Assembly: GCA_019787685.1 (NCBI GenBank)
Contig: JAHNUO010000005.1
Coordinates: 1,922,001-1,986,000, forward strand
Direction: 5' to 3'
Length of the DNA: 64,000 nt
Origin: Chiua virens
Lineage: Eukaryota; Basidiomycota; Agaricomycetes; Boletales; Boletaceae
Shown: one piece after another, positions 1 to 11,397 of the stretch
Numbering within the stretch: the stretch's first letter is position 1
Layout: the number at the start of each line of letters is the position of its first letter
Program-made: the position numbers and the translations under genes
The notes under the pieces: model-generated
Seen by the model: the letters and a program-made list of their open reading frames with translations, nothing else
Database searches by the model: none
What the model was told of the DNA's origin: nothing

Positions 1-410
1 GAAAAATGCCATCCGAGTTACTGTGTTACCTTGAGAATATAGAATTCCTTGGCAATGCAGCTGGTCTCACCCTGATGAACAAGGTCAAAGCTGTGTTACA
101 CTATGTGGCCCTAGATGAAGCTGAGGTCTGGCAAACCCTGCCAGAAACAATAGTCAACCCAATGGATTAGGATGCATTTGTGTCCATGGTTAAAAAACTA
201 TACCCCGGATGTGAGGGTACAAACCAATATGGTCATGTAGACCTCGAGTACTTGGCTCAGAAGTGTCACAGTGGGCAGATGCATAACCAGGATGAGCTTG
301 GGGAATATACCCAAGCATTTCATAAGGTCTCTTCCATACTAATCGCTAACCAAAAAATCTCAGACATCAACCACAATGGCTTATACCTAAATGGGTTCCC
401 ACCTGAGCTA

Positions 411-1838
411 CCGTGGCTCAAACAACTGTCCCAATGTTTGCATGTTTTTCACTAAATGCAACAAAATGTGGTAACTGCTAAACCTTACCCAAACCTGTTG
501 GGATATGAAATATAGTATGATATGTTGTAAAGTACTTACATACATTCAATAATGTTTTATTTATGTAACTATCATCAGCTAGCACCATATAAACCCCACC
601 ATTCCATAGTAACTCTCCTATTATCATTATGAAACCTATCTCCAGCTCTTCAAGGGACAATATCATCTCTTTCACTTTTCTTTCACTTTCCTCCAGGAAA
701 ATAACCTCTCAAACTGGTCTAGGCAAGTCTACATTGTCTAGGGTCCTTCAGGAAATCCAGTTAGACAAGACTTAACATCTTGGTGGTCACCCTTCAAAGT
801 TTTCATTTACCAGCAAAAGGGCTATTGTACAACAGACCATTACTGGCAAGGCCAAAAATGCTGTTCAGCTCACTATACTTATCAATACCATTATTGATAC
901 TCCTCTCTACCCTCAGGCAGTCAGAAATACCCTCTAGGAAGCCTCTTTGAAAGCTATGATAGAGAACAAAAACCTTTTCTCTTGAAGAGTCACAAGAAAG
1001 GATGGTTGGCCTATGCTTTAAAATACTAGCATTGGACTGTGGAGGTGGGAAAATGGTTGTATAGTTAAATGAGACTAAAGTCAATAGGATTGGGTCATAT
1101 AACCAAGAGTATGTGTGGAAAAAGGCAGGAGAGTGATTGATTGCTAGAGGTACAGTCAAGCATTGAGGAGGCTATGGGCCTATATAGGATAGAATAAAGT
1201 GGGAGTTTCAAGTGAGATGTACAGAAGGATGGATGCTGAGTAGTATGTGACAATTCCACACAGGGGTTGCTGGAAAGCATTGAAGAATTTAAAATTCCAG
1301 AAGGTGACATAATTTTTCAATAAGATAATGATCTCAAGTATCCCTCTAAAAGAGTTCAGACCTGGGTCAAAGATCAAGAGATTGGATCTTTAGATTGGCC
1401 TCCACAGTCTCTAGACCTCACTTCCTTTGAATATACTTGAATGTTTTCAGCTTATAAAAGTGCCCCTAAAGAAGTTTATCATTTATAGGAGAGGTTGGTA
1501 GAGGAGTGGGGGAAGATTTGTGCAGAATAGCATTAGAAATAGACTAAAAGCATGCATAGAAGGCTTGAAGTGATTATCAAGGCCAAAGGAGGTCATACCA
1601 AATACCAAATACTTACCTTTATATAAAGTCAAAAAACTGTCCCAATGAGTGATCATTTTGAAATGATTGCCATTTCATCAAATCTTATTCAAATCCTTTG
1701 ACCCTTGGTCCAATGGAACGCCAGTAGTAGGTACTATATTTCACATTCCCACAGCTTTGGGTAAGGTTTAGTGGTTACTGCATTTTATTGTGTTTAGTAA
1801 AAAACATCCAAACATTGGGACAGTTATTTGAGCCACTG
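411..1838 (+). mobile_element. Tc1/mariner DNA transposon inserted in gypsy gag
   Basis: The two ends are inverted repeats of roughly 100 bp. The left end is CCGTGGCTCAAACAACTGTC and the reverse complement of the right end is CAGTGGCTCAAATAACTGTC; both continue with matching sequence to the motif GAAATATAGTA. TA dinucleotides flank the element at 409-410 and 1839-1840, the expected Tc1/mariner target duplication, and the terminal CAGTG is typical. Length is 1428 bp. The repeats are about 80-85% alike by eye, so the copy is not recent. Confidence 0.93.
620..1612 (+). pseudogene. Tc1-type transposase, degenerate
   Basis: Plus-strand translation, interrupted by many stops and shifts, preserves the catalytic stretch of Tc1 transposases: QDNDLKYPSKRVQTW at about 1323, followed by SLDWPPQSLDLTSFEY. 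In the family this region holds the second catalytic Asp (DND) and the PPQSPDLNPIE motif with the third acidic residue. The first D is not clear and the N-terminal HTH domain is not recognisable. With this many stops it cannot make transposase, so the element depends on other copies or is extinct. Confidence 0.85.
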
Positions 1839-2656
1839 TACAGTGGGAGATCCGTGAATGGTTATGCATCATACTACCAGATCACCACCCTAATGACCCA
1901 TATTCCATTGATGATTCCATGAAGGTGGCCACTTTCCTCCTAATGGGTTCTACATTCCACCCGACATTCACCCCCATGCTCAGTCCTCCTCTGTTCACCT
2001 CTATATATCAACTGCCACGTCAACTAACTCAAATACCTGCACTACCTGCATCAATGTATCAGCTGACTGCACCTATTCCTTCATACTTGCTGGCCCCTAC
2101 AGTGAAGGTAGAGACAAACCAAACCTCATATACCTTATCTGCTTGCAAATTCTGTGGTGGACCTGGCCATTATATGCATCCTTGCCCCATCTGCATTGAA
2201 TACCTCAATATGGTGAAGGTGGTCAGAGGGCCAGATAATAAACTCTACATGCCAGACAGCTCTAACATCCCTTGAGTGCTGGGCGGACAATGTTTCAAGG
2301 ACAGTGTCAACTATGCATGGGCCAGCAACCAACCGGTTCACCCCCCTGTTGCATCCACATCATCTAACAGTACTACCAGGGACTTACCCCCACATATCAC
2401 AGCAGGCATTCTATCATCCACACATCTGGGGACACCAGCAGTCCTAGACATTGAACCGGTTGCCTTTGTGCTCATGGAAATGGACGAGGAAAGTGAACCT
2501 CTATCCATAGTAGCCAACCCAGATTTCTGGCCATACATTGCACAGGCTTGAGCTACATTCCAGGCAGATACATAAGGTGACCAAGGACAAGGGTAAACAT
2601 GTTCGGTTTGACGGTGTGTATATGCCACCTAGGAAACTGAACAATCAGTCAGCCAC

Positions 2657-3689
2657 TAGGGATGAGCATGGGTATGGGTATCTGGTGGGTATGGGTGTGG
2701 GTCAGAATTTTGATACCCATGCCCATACCCACACCCAGTATGTGTTTGAATGACCTGTATTACCCATATGGTGGGTACTCTTTGTTTGTTGTCATGTTTG
2801 GCTGTTACATGATAGGGAGTGGACCAAAGTAGTAGCCCAACATTCATCCCTCTTGACACAGCACCATCTACCCCATAACCTCCTTTGACCATCTGAAACC
2901 TTTTCAATCCAATAATGACCAAGCAGGTCATCACACCATCCAAAAAGCCAAAGGCAACACTAGAGGATCTGTCTTGGATCTTGGAGTCTGTTGAACCTGG
3001 TGAGATCAGAGGATTTAAACACTGCAGCTGAGCTTCCTGAAGTGAATGAGGAGCAAGGATTGGAGGATGGTTGGGATAGGACTACTGTCAACTTGTAGAT
3101 TGCTTGTATAGTGTACCACAACTGTGTGCTTTGTAATCACTGTTGTTCCTAGTGTTTTGAAGTTCAGTCTAGGACTGCTTAAAAGACTGGCAACTGGACT
3201 GGACCAGACTGGTAGGCAACTGGACTGCAGTTGTGATTGCATCCAGTTGCCAACCAGTCCAGTTGCCAGTTGCCTTAATTTTGAAAAAATAAAAGACCAG
3301 TCACAGACTGGTCACAACTAGTCCTGTAGTAGACTGGTCTTTAGTTCCTATCCATGAGTACTTCCCACAATAGTTTTGGAATTTTAGGTATTTTATTTGA
3401 ATTTCTGCAACAAAAACTGAGTTGAGACCCCCTCTGACTGACATGCCACCCAGAAATGGCCATATCTTTTCATTCTGTGATCCAAATCTTATGATACAAG
3501 GGTTGATAGGTAGCCAGGGGTCCATAGTATATTTTAGTTCACCATGACTAATCATGTTTTCCACAGAAAAGGGGTCAAAAGATTGGTTTTGCACAAAACC
3601 AGTTGCAATTGGTTACAAGGGTCCAGGGCCTTTCTATGATCAGTCCTCATTACACAAAGTACCCACGGGTATACCCACGCTCATCCCTA
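2657..3689. mobile_element. hAT-like non-autonomous element (TIR TAGGGATGAGC)
   Basis: The left end reads TAGGGATGAGCATGGGTATG and the reverse complement of the right end reads TAGGGATGAGCGTGGGTATA. GGGTATGGGT-type subterminal repeats follow the left end, with their inverse TACCCATGCCCATACCC at 2713-2735. A TAGGGATG terminus with GGGTA subterminal repeats is usual for fungal hAT elements. No transposase is seen in 1.03 kb. No clear 8-bp duplication flanks it, so either flanking sequence has been lost or the family call is wrong. Internally, 3177-3270 holds an imperfect palindrome of GGCAACTGGACTGG and CCAGTCCAGTTGCC. Confidence 0.55.
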
Positions 3690-5036
3690 AATGCAATGGA
3701 TGGTGGTCTCTCCTCCTCCTTCTGCACCCGCCTCTCTGATTGGAACTACAATGTGGGCATCCTGACCTATCAGGGCCATGTGTACGTTCCCCCAAACTGG
3801 GAGCTTTGTCAACAGATTGTCACCCACCACCATGACTCCCACTCAGCTGGCCACCCCAGTTTCCTGAAAACCAGACAACTTGTTGCTACAGAATTCTGGT
3901 GGCCCAGCCTGGCCTCCTTTGTCTGCTCTTACATGTCAGGATGCACTGCCTGCCAGCAACACAAAGTCAACACACACCTGACTATGCTGCCTCTTGCCCC
4001 GATTCCCTCCACATGCACCTGCCCTTTCCAGAACATATCTATTGATCTCATCACAGATCTCCCTGTCTCTAAGGAGGGTTACAACTCTCTCATGGTTGTG
4101 GTCGACCACAGCCTTATGAAGGGGGTAATTCTTTTCCCCATGGTAAAAACCACCGACTCCGCAGGTATTGCTTGCCTCTTTTTTCACAAGGTCTACTCCT
4201 GATTCAGCCTCTATGAAAAGATCATCTCCAATCACAGACCACAGTTTGCTTCCACCTTTGCCAAAGAACTCTCACGCCTTATCAGCTATCACCTCTCCCT
4301 CTCCACTGCTTACCACCCCAATCCGATGGTGAAACAGAGTGTGTCAATCAGGAGGTTGAGACTTACCTCCGCATGTATTGCCAAAACAATCCTGTGGGTT
4401 GGACTGACCTACTCCCCATGGCTGAATTCACTCACAACCACTGCCCTCACTCTGTCACTGGAAAGTCCCCATTCTTCCTAATGATGGGCTATGAACCATG
4501 CCCCCTCCTTGCCATTATTGCAGAAACCAAACTCCCTGCAGTCAAAGAATGACTCAAAACCCTCTTGGCAGCCAGGGATGAAGCCCTCGCCACCCATGAA
4601 CTCACCTAACAAGCAATGAAACCCCACTCCTTCAAGAAGTTTAAACCCTTCTCAAAAGGTGACCAGGTCTGGCTAGAAGCCTGTAACCTGAAAAGAGGAC
4701 TCATTTCCCCAAAACTTGCCTCATGCCAGGAAGGACCCTTTGCTATCATGGAAGTCCTTTCTCCACTCACTTACCACCTCTGTCTTCCCAAGACATGGAA
4801 GATCCACCTAGTCTTCCATGCTTCCCTGTTATCACCTTATCATGAGACAGAAACTTATGGCCCAAATTTCCCAAAAACACCACCTGACCTTATCGCCGGA
4901 GAAGAAGAATACAAAGTCAAACAGATCTTGCACCACACCCAGAATGCATGGAATCGCAAGTTCCTGATCTGATGGAAGGGGTACTCCGCAGCAGACGACT
5001 CTTGGGAACCCAATGAAGGTAATATATCCCGGCTGT
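3690..5036 (+). pseudogene. gypsy integrase and chromodomain, frameshifted
   Basis: The plus-strand reading gives the zinc-binding HHCC part (...HHHDSHSAGHPS...CTACQQHK, about 3820-3965), then the integrase core with ISIDLITDLP (first catalytic D, near 4040) and ISNHRPQFASTFAKEL (second D region is SNHRPQF, with the usual D changed to N). A stop after FHKVYS at 4202 and a frameshift near 4325 break it. The C-terminal part (4616-4972) ends in a chromodomain-like QILHHTQNAWNRKFLI, then WKGYSAADDSWEPNEG after one stop. The core inserts cDNA into the genome and the chromodomain targets heterochromatin. The Pol tail resumes after the inserted LTR at about 5980 (DDPIDDEGYANITG). Confidence 0.88.
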
Positions 5037-5974
5037 AGTGCAATACTCAGGGGGATTGAAAGAAATAGAAAGAGGGTGAAGGAATGCGATTCCGTTCGAC
5101 CCAGGGACAACACTGAGTTGGTGAACGACGAATAATGGTTTTTGAGTAGTCTGAGATGAATCCGGGGCGAATCCGGATTAAAACGGATAGAAAAGCAGAC
5201 ACAGCAGTCCAATCCAGATCGAGAAAATACAAGGAGAGTGAGAGAAAACGAACATCAACTGAAAACGATGTGAGACAGATGCACACGGGCAAAAGCTACT
5301 GTATTTTGTCAATACAGTGAATTTATAGTCCTCGGGAATACCCTCAGACTCATCCTAAGTAAGGATAATAATAAAAGAAGGTTTTTGTATGGTATAAAGT
5401 TTGAGAGGCACCTGAATGTCCCTGCAAGGGCTGTGTGACATGGTCTAGCCAATGCTAAGTACGAATAAGGAGCATCAAAAATAAAATAAAAGAGTCTGAG
5501 GCAAATCGGGCACGGATACAGCAATCCAGATGAGTTCGCACAAGCAGACAGATCAGGATTGGGATCGGGTGACGACAGGGTGCGGAAACATGCTATGCGA
5601 GCACAGGGAATACCTATTGCCTACAACGGTATTTATACTACGAGAATTGTGCACGGACCAAGAGTCTAAAAGGGGTGGCCAAGAAGAGCAGAAGGGATAA
5701 AGGCCAAAAGGAGGAATCGTACAATGCGATGGCAGCGGACGATGACAAAGATGAAATGACAAATGTGAAGCCATCAGATGATGACAAGAATGAAATGAGT
5801 AAGAGTGATGCCATCAGATGATGACGAGAAAGAAACAAGTAAGCACTCGGGTTGTGCCGGTGCAGGGTTACATACAAGGTAGAAGTGAAACGAGTATGGA
5901 GGAACATACGAGGATACCTAGGTATCGAGTAAAGTGAAGGAGTACAAGTGAAACAAAAGAAAGAAATCATAACA
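5037..5974 (-). repeat. Solo LTR, minus orientation, inserted in the gypsy Pol tail
   Basis: On the minus strand it starts TGTTATGATTTC at 5974 and follows the other LTRs of this window (10668, 50057) through the U3-like part to a TATA box at 5630-5638 (rc GTATAAATA). Downstream of the TATA box it is unrelated to them. It sits between NEGNISR and SPCDDPIDDEG of the Pol tail; deleting it restores an open frame there. The putative 5-bp target copies are GCTGT (5032-5036) and GCTAT (5975-5979), one mismatch. The inner boundary at 5034-5037 is uncertain. Confidence 0.65.
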
Positions 5975-6101
5975 GCTATCCCCATGTGATGACCCCATCG
6001 ACGATGAGGGGTATGCCAATATCACTGGCAGTCCTGTCCAGGATTCATTCTCTTTCTAGGGATGATCTTTGCATGGTGCTTTGATTGTACTCAGGGGGTA
6101 A

Positions 6102-6673
6102 TGTTACAATTCTTTTCTTTCTTTCACTTGTACTACTTCACTATGCCCAATACTCCAGTATCTCATATGTTCATCTATACTTGGTCCACTTTGAAACACT
6201 TACATTAGCATCAGTTCAACCCAAATGCTTACTCATTTACTCCTTGTCATCATCTGCTGCCTTCACATTGTACAATTCCCTATTTCAACTTGTTGTGCCA
6301 GTTCTGCTCTTCTTGGTCACCTGTTCTTCCGTTGGTCTGTGCGTTTTCCTTTACATACAAATAGCTCATTGAGTTACTCCTGTACACTAGTCTTGTTCTC
6401 CGCAATCTAGCTGAGTATACTCAACTCTCCCTTGGACTTCCTCCGAAGTCAACCTTGCCCCTTGGTCCCAAGAGTATAGATTCTCAACCGGACAACTTAG
6501 GAAACCTCCTGAGTCCAACTTTGCTCTCTCGGGTAGCAACTATGCTGACTCAATACCTCATTTGAACTCTACAGCATGCCATGTATCAAGTGGTGGTTGT
6601 TCGAGTTATCACAGCCACTTGTTACTTAGTGCTTTTGTGGCTACATTAGGTTCTACCCAGAACTATCGTAACA
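6102..6673 (+). repeat. 3' LTR of the degenerate gypsy element
   Basis: It begins TGTTAC right after the purine-rich CAGGGGGTAA and ends GTAACA, the same 6-bp inverted termini as the LTRs at 10668-11397 and 50057-50815. Its last 100 bp (tcaagtggtggttgttcgag onward) align closely with them. It is 572 bp, shorter than the 730-759 bp of its relatives, and the TATA region is diverged. Confidence 0.85.
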
Positions 6674-6766
6674 GTGCTTAGGTGTCATTCATTTAGATCT
6701 CTTTTCATTCATTTCATTATGTTACTCTTCTAATCCTTGTTTTTGTACTTAGGGATCTCACTCAGA

Positions 6767-6798
6767 TATGGACATGGACATGGATATGGATATGGATA
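6767..6798 (+). repeat. ATGGAC/ATGGAT hexanucleotide microsatellite
   Basis: Six near-perfect hexamers ATGGAC/ATGGAT lie about 95 bp downstream of the LTR end. Read as coding sequence they give Met-Asp repeats. The 6674-6760 stretch before it shows no recognisable gene. Confidence 0.8.
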
Positions 6799-6842
6799 TT
6801 GACTCAATACTATCATACAAGTAGGGATGGGCCAAAAACAAC

Positions 6843-8219
6843 TCAAGACATTCCAAACACCAGCTTTACCCTATCCAGTTCTCCCTGCTGCAAAGCGATG
6901 TATGATTCCATGGCTGAAGCACAAACCTGGAGCTCCTTGAAAAAGGACCTGGTCGACAGGAACTTCGCCTCCAGAGAGAGAATAGCACACCAGATATCAT
7001 CTGTCCCATCATAAGGCTCAGATGGCAAGCCAGTCTTAGACTTCTTCTTTGGCAACTCTACTTCTTCCTCCTCATCTTGAAAAGTGAGTGGAGACACAGG
7101 CTTGGACTTGTAGAAGAGCAGCTTGGGTGCATCCGGTGTCAGAGGAGATGTGGGTGAAGGATTGACCATGGCCTTGCGAGCTGGGATGGTAACCTTGATA
7201 ATGGGTAATGCTATGAAAAGATCAGCCAGGTTGATGCAATCTGAGGGGAGAGGTCATACCCACAACCTTGGCCTTAGGATCCACTAGTTTCCACTTCTCA
7301 ACCAACAGCCCACTCTTTACGCCCTGACCACTTGACTTGTTGTACTGGCCCTTGGCTTTGAAGCAAGGATCATAGGTGTGACCTGGAATCCCTGTGCACA
7401 GCTTACCAGTCCGAGTGCACATCTTGCATGCCAGGTTGTGAACCATACAATCTGGAATACTAAGTGGACCCATGACTACCACCTTCTCCTCATCATCACA
7501 TGGGCTATCTTCCATAGCAGCCTTTTGAGTGGACTGCTGAAAAGAACTGTTAACAAAGTGAAGTAACTGAGGCAACAACGGTCTTACCTTGCACTTCCTG
7601 CCAGCCTCAACCTCAACAGTCTTACCTGTCCCTGCAACCAAACCACCCAGAAATGAAGCAGATCCAAACAACCCAGGCCCTGTTGCCTTGCCTGAGGTGG
7701 CTTGCTATCTCTGAGCATCCATGCATTGAGCTATGTACTTCACCCTGCCATCTATGAAAAAACATGGTTGCCTTGCACATCATCTTCACCATCTTGTCAC
7801 TGAGGCAGTAGGAAATGCCATGCGACTTAGCCTGGCTAAGGGCAGTATTCAGATGCTCCTACAAATTTGGTTAATACCCAATCAACTCTATGAAATTCGC
7901 AATGTACCAAAGCCCATTGCCACTCCTGGCACCATCCCTCCTGTTCTTCTTGTAGCTCCTCCTTATCATCCGGCATCGCCAGCGCCACAGCCACAATCTG
8001 ATCCTGTCCTTGTGTGAGGTCCTTCTCAACCTTGACAGTTGCCTCATCAACGGGAGAGTCTGTGAATGCAAGGATGGAGTTGAGGGACATAAGAGACATG
8101 GCAATGAGTAGTGAATTGAGGGGAGAGGAAACCTGTTGAAAGAGTGGATAGCCAATGCGAGGCTTTAATATGCAGCCAATCCCAGTCACCAGTTCAAGGT
8201 CAGCACTCATGGGTGTCAC
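6843..8219 (-). pseudogene. Uncharacterised ORF cluster with Cys-rich zinc-cluster-like segment
   Basis: Three minus-strand reading frames lie in order (8219-7836, 7671-7222, 7169-6843) and probably come from one gene. The middle one contains CMVHNLACKMC...CTGIPGHTYDPC, a CxxC-plus-spaced-Cys layout that recalls Zn-cluster segments of uncharacterised proteins in Agaricomycetes. The last holds an acidic and basic patch (EEEEVELPKKKSK) and a helical end. Stops and shifts separate the pieces and I see no convincing introns joining them. Located inside a transposon island, it is probably a decayed member of a dispersed family. Function unknown. Confidence 0.4.
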
Positions 8220-9157
8220 GTGACTGACTGAGGACAGTCAGTATTCAAGTCCTTGTCGGGTGTAGAAGTCAATGGCCCCTTGAGGTGGTAAACCCATATT
8301 CCCACTTTGTTTACAGGATGCCTGGACTGCCCATATTGATTGTCCTATCTGTCTGTTGTGGTCCTGTGTCTATATGAGTGGATCCAACCCATATTTATAT
8401 GTTTTGTTTTTCATTTCTACATGTTTCCACATGAGGTGACTGAATCGGGTTGCTCGATCAAGATCGCACGACGCACACTAATCAACTCCCTTTTTGTCCA
8501 ACTTCCATTTTATTTCATACCTTCTTAGATTCTTTTCAGACAGTTCCATGTCATTGACATGTATCTGATTGGTTAAAAGGTATGGATAGTCAGATCATAC
8601 AACATTTTAAAGGTAGTCCATTGATTCATGGATCAAACCTTATCCCACCTTGACAGAACATTGTTTTTCTTTTCATGGGTCGATCTCCATGAGAGATGAC
8701 TCCATATACATACACTTTCCTTATTTACTTGGTACTTCATCCACTGTAAAAGTCCCAGGAATACCTGAGACTATAAAATTGTGTTCATAAATAAAAAATT
8801 TCTATCTTTTTGTATTCCTGTTTTCTCTCGCATCCTAAGTCACCATGTCCGTTTAACCATCCCTTCAAACCACCCTTACTTGTACTCTATCACTGTTGTG
8901 CTCAGGTCCTTGCCTTTTTGTTGAACTATCCGGCTGTCCACTTTTTGGCCAGTTTTATCAATTTTCATACAGTTTCATCCTGGGAACGTGTCCAGATTGC
9001 TTTCAAAGCTCTCACCAATGCCTCGACACTTTGTCTCCAACCTCAGAACCCCTTGGGATGAGTCATACTCACACCCACCTCTTTTCTTTCTATCTGACCA
9101 TTCCACTAATCCTAGTCCTGTCACACCAGCCTGTTTTACTCATCTTCAGTGTGTGAG
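8220..9157. other. No supported gene
   Basis: AT-rich sequence with only short unconvincing frames on both strands. No LTR, TIR or RNA gene was recognised. Confidence 0.5.
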
Positions 9158-9660
9158 GAAGTGTTGCAAGATATCAAATGCCAGATGTGGACACTAAGGG
9201 ATATACTAGAGTGTGCACTAGAAGAGGTAGTATTGCAAGACATCACAGGCATGCTGTGGATTGCAACATGTCCATGGTTCTTGCAATTGAAGGAATGGCC
9301 TGGATGGGCCAGGTGTGAGTGAGTAAATGGGCCTAGGGGCTTTGCAAAAAGCTGGGTGTGGACAAGAATTGAATATACTAGTAGTGTATAAGGAAGTGTT
9401 GCAAGATACTACAAGCACCAGATATACTACAGCATGCACCAGGAGAGGTAGTATTACAAGATATCAGAGGCATGCTGTGGATTGCAACATGTTCACAGTG
9501 TCTTGCAATTGAAGGAATGGCCTGGATAGGCCAGGTGTGAGTGAGTAAATGTGGAGTGGGCAGCAAAAATATTGCAAGACATCATGAGCATGCTACAAAT
9601 TGCAACAGGTCTGTGGTATCTTGCAATACCATAGTATGGCGATTTGCAAAGGAATGGCCT
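9158..9660 (+). repeat. Tandem repeat, about 235-bp period, 2 copies plus a partial third
   Basis: Copy 1 (9158-9390) and copy 2 (9391-9560) share blocks in the same order: GGAAGTGTTGCAAGATA, GCATGCTGTGGATTGCAACA, TTGCAATTGAAGGAATGGCC and GGCCAGGTGTGAGTGAGTAA. A diverged partial copy follows at 9567-9660 (TATTGCAAGACATCATGAGC). The short motif TTGCAAGA recurs within each copy. No coding function is apparent. Confidence 0.8.
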
Positions 9661-9762
9661 AGATAATGAGACTCCACAGGCACCATGTTTCCTGCAACAA
9701 GTTCTTGTGGTAGTTACTGGGTCTACTACAAAAAAAGGGCAGGATCTGGTGCCTTGAGAAGG

Positions 9763-10077
9763 TCACTTATAGACAACATTGGAAGGGGCCTTGAGTGAAT
9801 TGATCATTCTGGCCATCAAGTGCAAGCTTGCACTCTGTGAAGAAGGCCTCATGTGCCTTGGGTTATGTTTTTCCATTGCACACATACAATGGCACTTACA
9901 CTTATCAAACACTGCTGATGTGTACTTTACTAGTGAATAGCCCTGTATACCCCCTTCCAGCTCTTCATCACACAAGTCCAATCTTCCCTTGAAGTACTCA
10001 AGACACACATGCTTCAAGTCATTTTCTACATCTTCACAGTGCACAAAGTCCCTGGGCAGGGTGCAGTTGTGGTACAT
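9763..10077 (-). pseudogene. Uncharacterised ORF, probably a transposon-derived fragment
   Basis: A 104-codon minus-strand frame reads ...HCEDVENDLKHVCLEYFKGRLDLCDEELEGGIQGY..., ending in a Cys/His-rich stretch (DKCKCHCMCAMEKH). Codon choice looks protein-like, but neither start nor exon partners are clear. The next 560 bp (10078-10667) contain only broken frames on both strands. I do not recognise the family. Its place between a tandem repeat and a solo LTR suggests mobile or decayed DNA. Confidence 0.3.
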
Positions 10078-10667
10078 TCTGTTTGATGCATTTTACCTTT
10101 GTCCTGACACCTTTGTTAGTGACTAAGGTGAATGGCTCATCAAGTTCTTGCTACAGACTCAATGTGGAAGAATCTGAAAAAGTTCAAGCCTTTTTGTGCA
10201 TCAGGTTCTCCAAGCTTGTCTTGGTATGCATGATTTCCAATGACCAGGTACTTGTCACTGGCACCATTTGTTCTGGGATGCCTAGAACCTTGACAGTGAC
10301 ATTGTATGACTGGTGTCAAAGAGCCTTGTTGCAGCTTGTCTCTCACCTGATACCACCAAACTTTTTCAGGAGTTAAGACAGTGTCTTGCAAATTTCTTCC
10401 CTGTGTATTGTTATTTGTTGAGCACCAACCAGTAGTGGATGTGCCAGGTGAGATAAACAGTGTCTTGGATTGCTGAATTTTGGGCACTAATACTTCTGAT
10501 TTCTGGTTCCATGACTGTGATTCCTCTACATATGTTGACACTTTATTGCCCCAGCATTGACCAACATTCTGCACACAATGCACTCAGCAAATTTGATGTG
10601 GTAATCAGAAAGAAATACACAGAGAGAAGCTGTCCAAGAGTATGGACAACTCAAGCAGCTGAGCAAG

Positions 10668-11397
10668 TGTTACAATTTCTTTCTTTTGTCTCACTTGTAC
10701 CTCTTCACGCTACTTGATACCTAGGTATCTTCGTACGTTCATCCGTACGCGTTCACCTTTTACCTTTGTAACTCTGCACCGGCCTTACCCGGTGCTTACG
10801 CTCTTCTTTTCTTGTCATCGTCCGATGGCTTCGCACTTACTCATTCAATTCTCGTCATCATCCAATGGCTTCGCATTTGTCATTTCACCTTCGTCATCGT
10901 CCGTTGCCTTTGCATCATATGATTCCCTTTTTGATTACTGCGCACTCCTTTTGGCCCTTTGGCCCTTCCGCTCTTCTGGCCTTCCCCTTTTAGTTACTTG
11001 GTCCGTGCGCAGTTCTCGTAGTATAAATACCTCACAGCGATACTCCTGTACTCTAGTCTTGATCTCCGCAATCTAGCTGAGTATCACTGCTCCACTTGGA
11101 CCCTTCCTTGTGACCACTCGACCAGGGACTTCTCTCGTCGTCCCTTGACCCAACCCTTAGACTCTTAGCAGTCACCAGCGACCCTTGACCGTCCCTCGGG
11201 TATAGATTCCCAACTGGACAACTCTCAGCAACGCCTGAGTTTTCACTCGTCTCTCTGGTAGCAACCCGCTGACCAGAAATCCTTGATCAACTCTTCAGCG
11301 CACCACGTATCAAGTGGTGGTTGTTTGAGTTATCACAGCCACTTGGTACTTGGCGCTTTTGCGGCTACGTTAGGTCCTACCCGGAACTATCGTAACA
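10668..11397 (+). repeat. Solo gypsy LTR with perfect 5-bp duplication
   Basis: It starts TGTTACAATTTC and ends ATCGTAACA, so the termini TGTTAC/GTAACA are perfectly inverted. The flanking pentamers are GCAAG (10663-10667) and GCAAG (11398-11402), an exact target duplication. At 730 bp it matches the LTR at 50057-50815 closely. A TATA box (GTATAAATAC) is at 11021-11030. No internal region is attached, so it arose by LTR-LTR recombination of a complete copy. Confidence 0.95.
11021..11030 (+). promoter_or_regulatory. LTR TATA box
   Basis: GTATAAATAC in the solo LTR; the same motif after CTCGTA occurs at 50451-50460 and, on the minus strand, at 5630-5638. Conservation across three LTRs marks the U3/R promoter. 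Confidence 0.7.

Larger units (their letters stand above)
60..2640 (+). pseudogene. gypsy Gag, interrupted pseudogene
   Basis: The frame through about 90-410 reads as a retrotransposon gag domain (...VLHYVALDEAEVWQTL...), with a TGG-to-TAG stop near 168. It resumes after the Tc1 insertion at 1841 (QWEIREW...) and runs to a CCHC zinc knuckle (CKFCGGPGHYMHPC, near 2146-2187), then a stop at 2273-2275 and further in-frame coding-like sequence to about 2550. Gag packages the element RNA; the knuckle is its nucleic-acid binding part. Removing the Tc1 copy together with one TA gives GAG-CTA-CAG-TGG across the junction, which is in frame and confirms one original gag. Confidence 0.85.
1..6673 (+). 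mobile_element. Degenerate Ty3/gypsy LTR retrotransposon with nested insertions (5' end outside window)
   Basis: Plus-strand remnants appear in retrotransposon order: a gag domain with a CCHC knuckle, then integrase core, chromodomain, a short Pol tail, a purine tract (CAGGGGGTAA) and a 3' LTR starting TGTTAC. No reverse transcriptase or RNase H is recognisable, so that part was deleted or lost when other elements landed. Three elements interrupt it: Tc1/mariner (411-1838), a hAT-like element (2657-3689) and a reversed LTR (about 5037-5974). Stops and frameshifts are frequent, so this is an old, dead copy. The chromodomain after the integrase points to the chromovirus branch of Ty3/gypsy. Confidence 0.88.
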
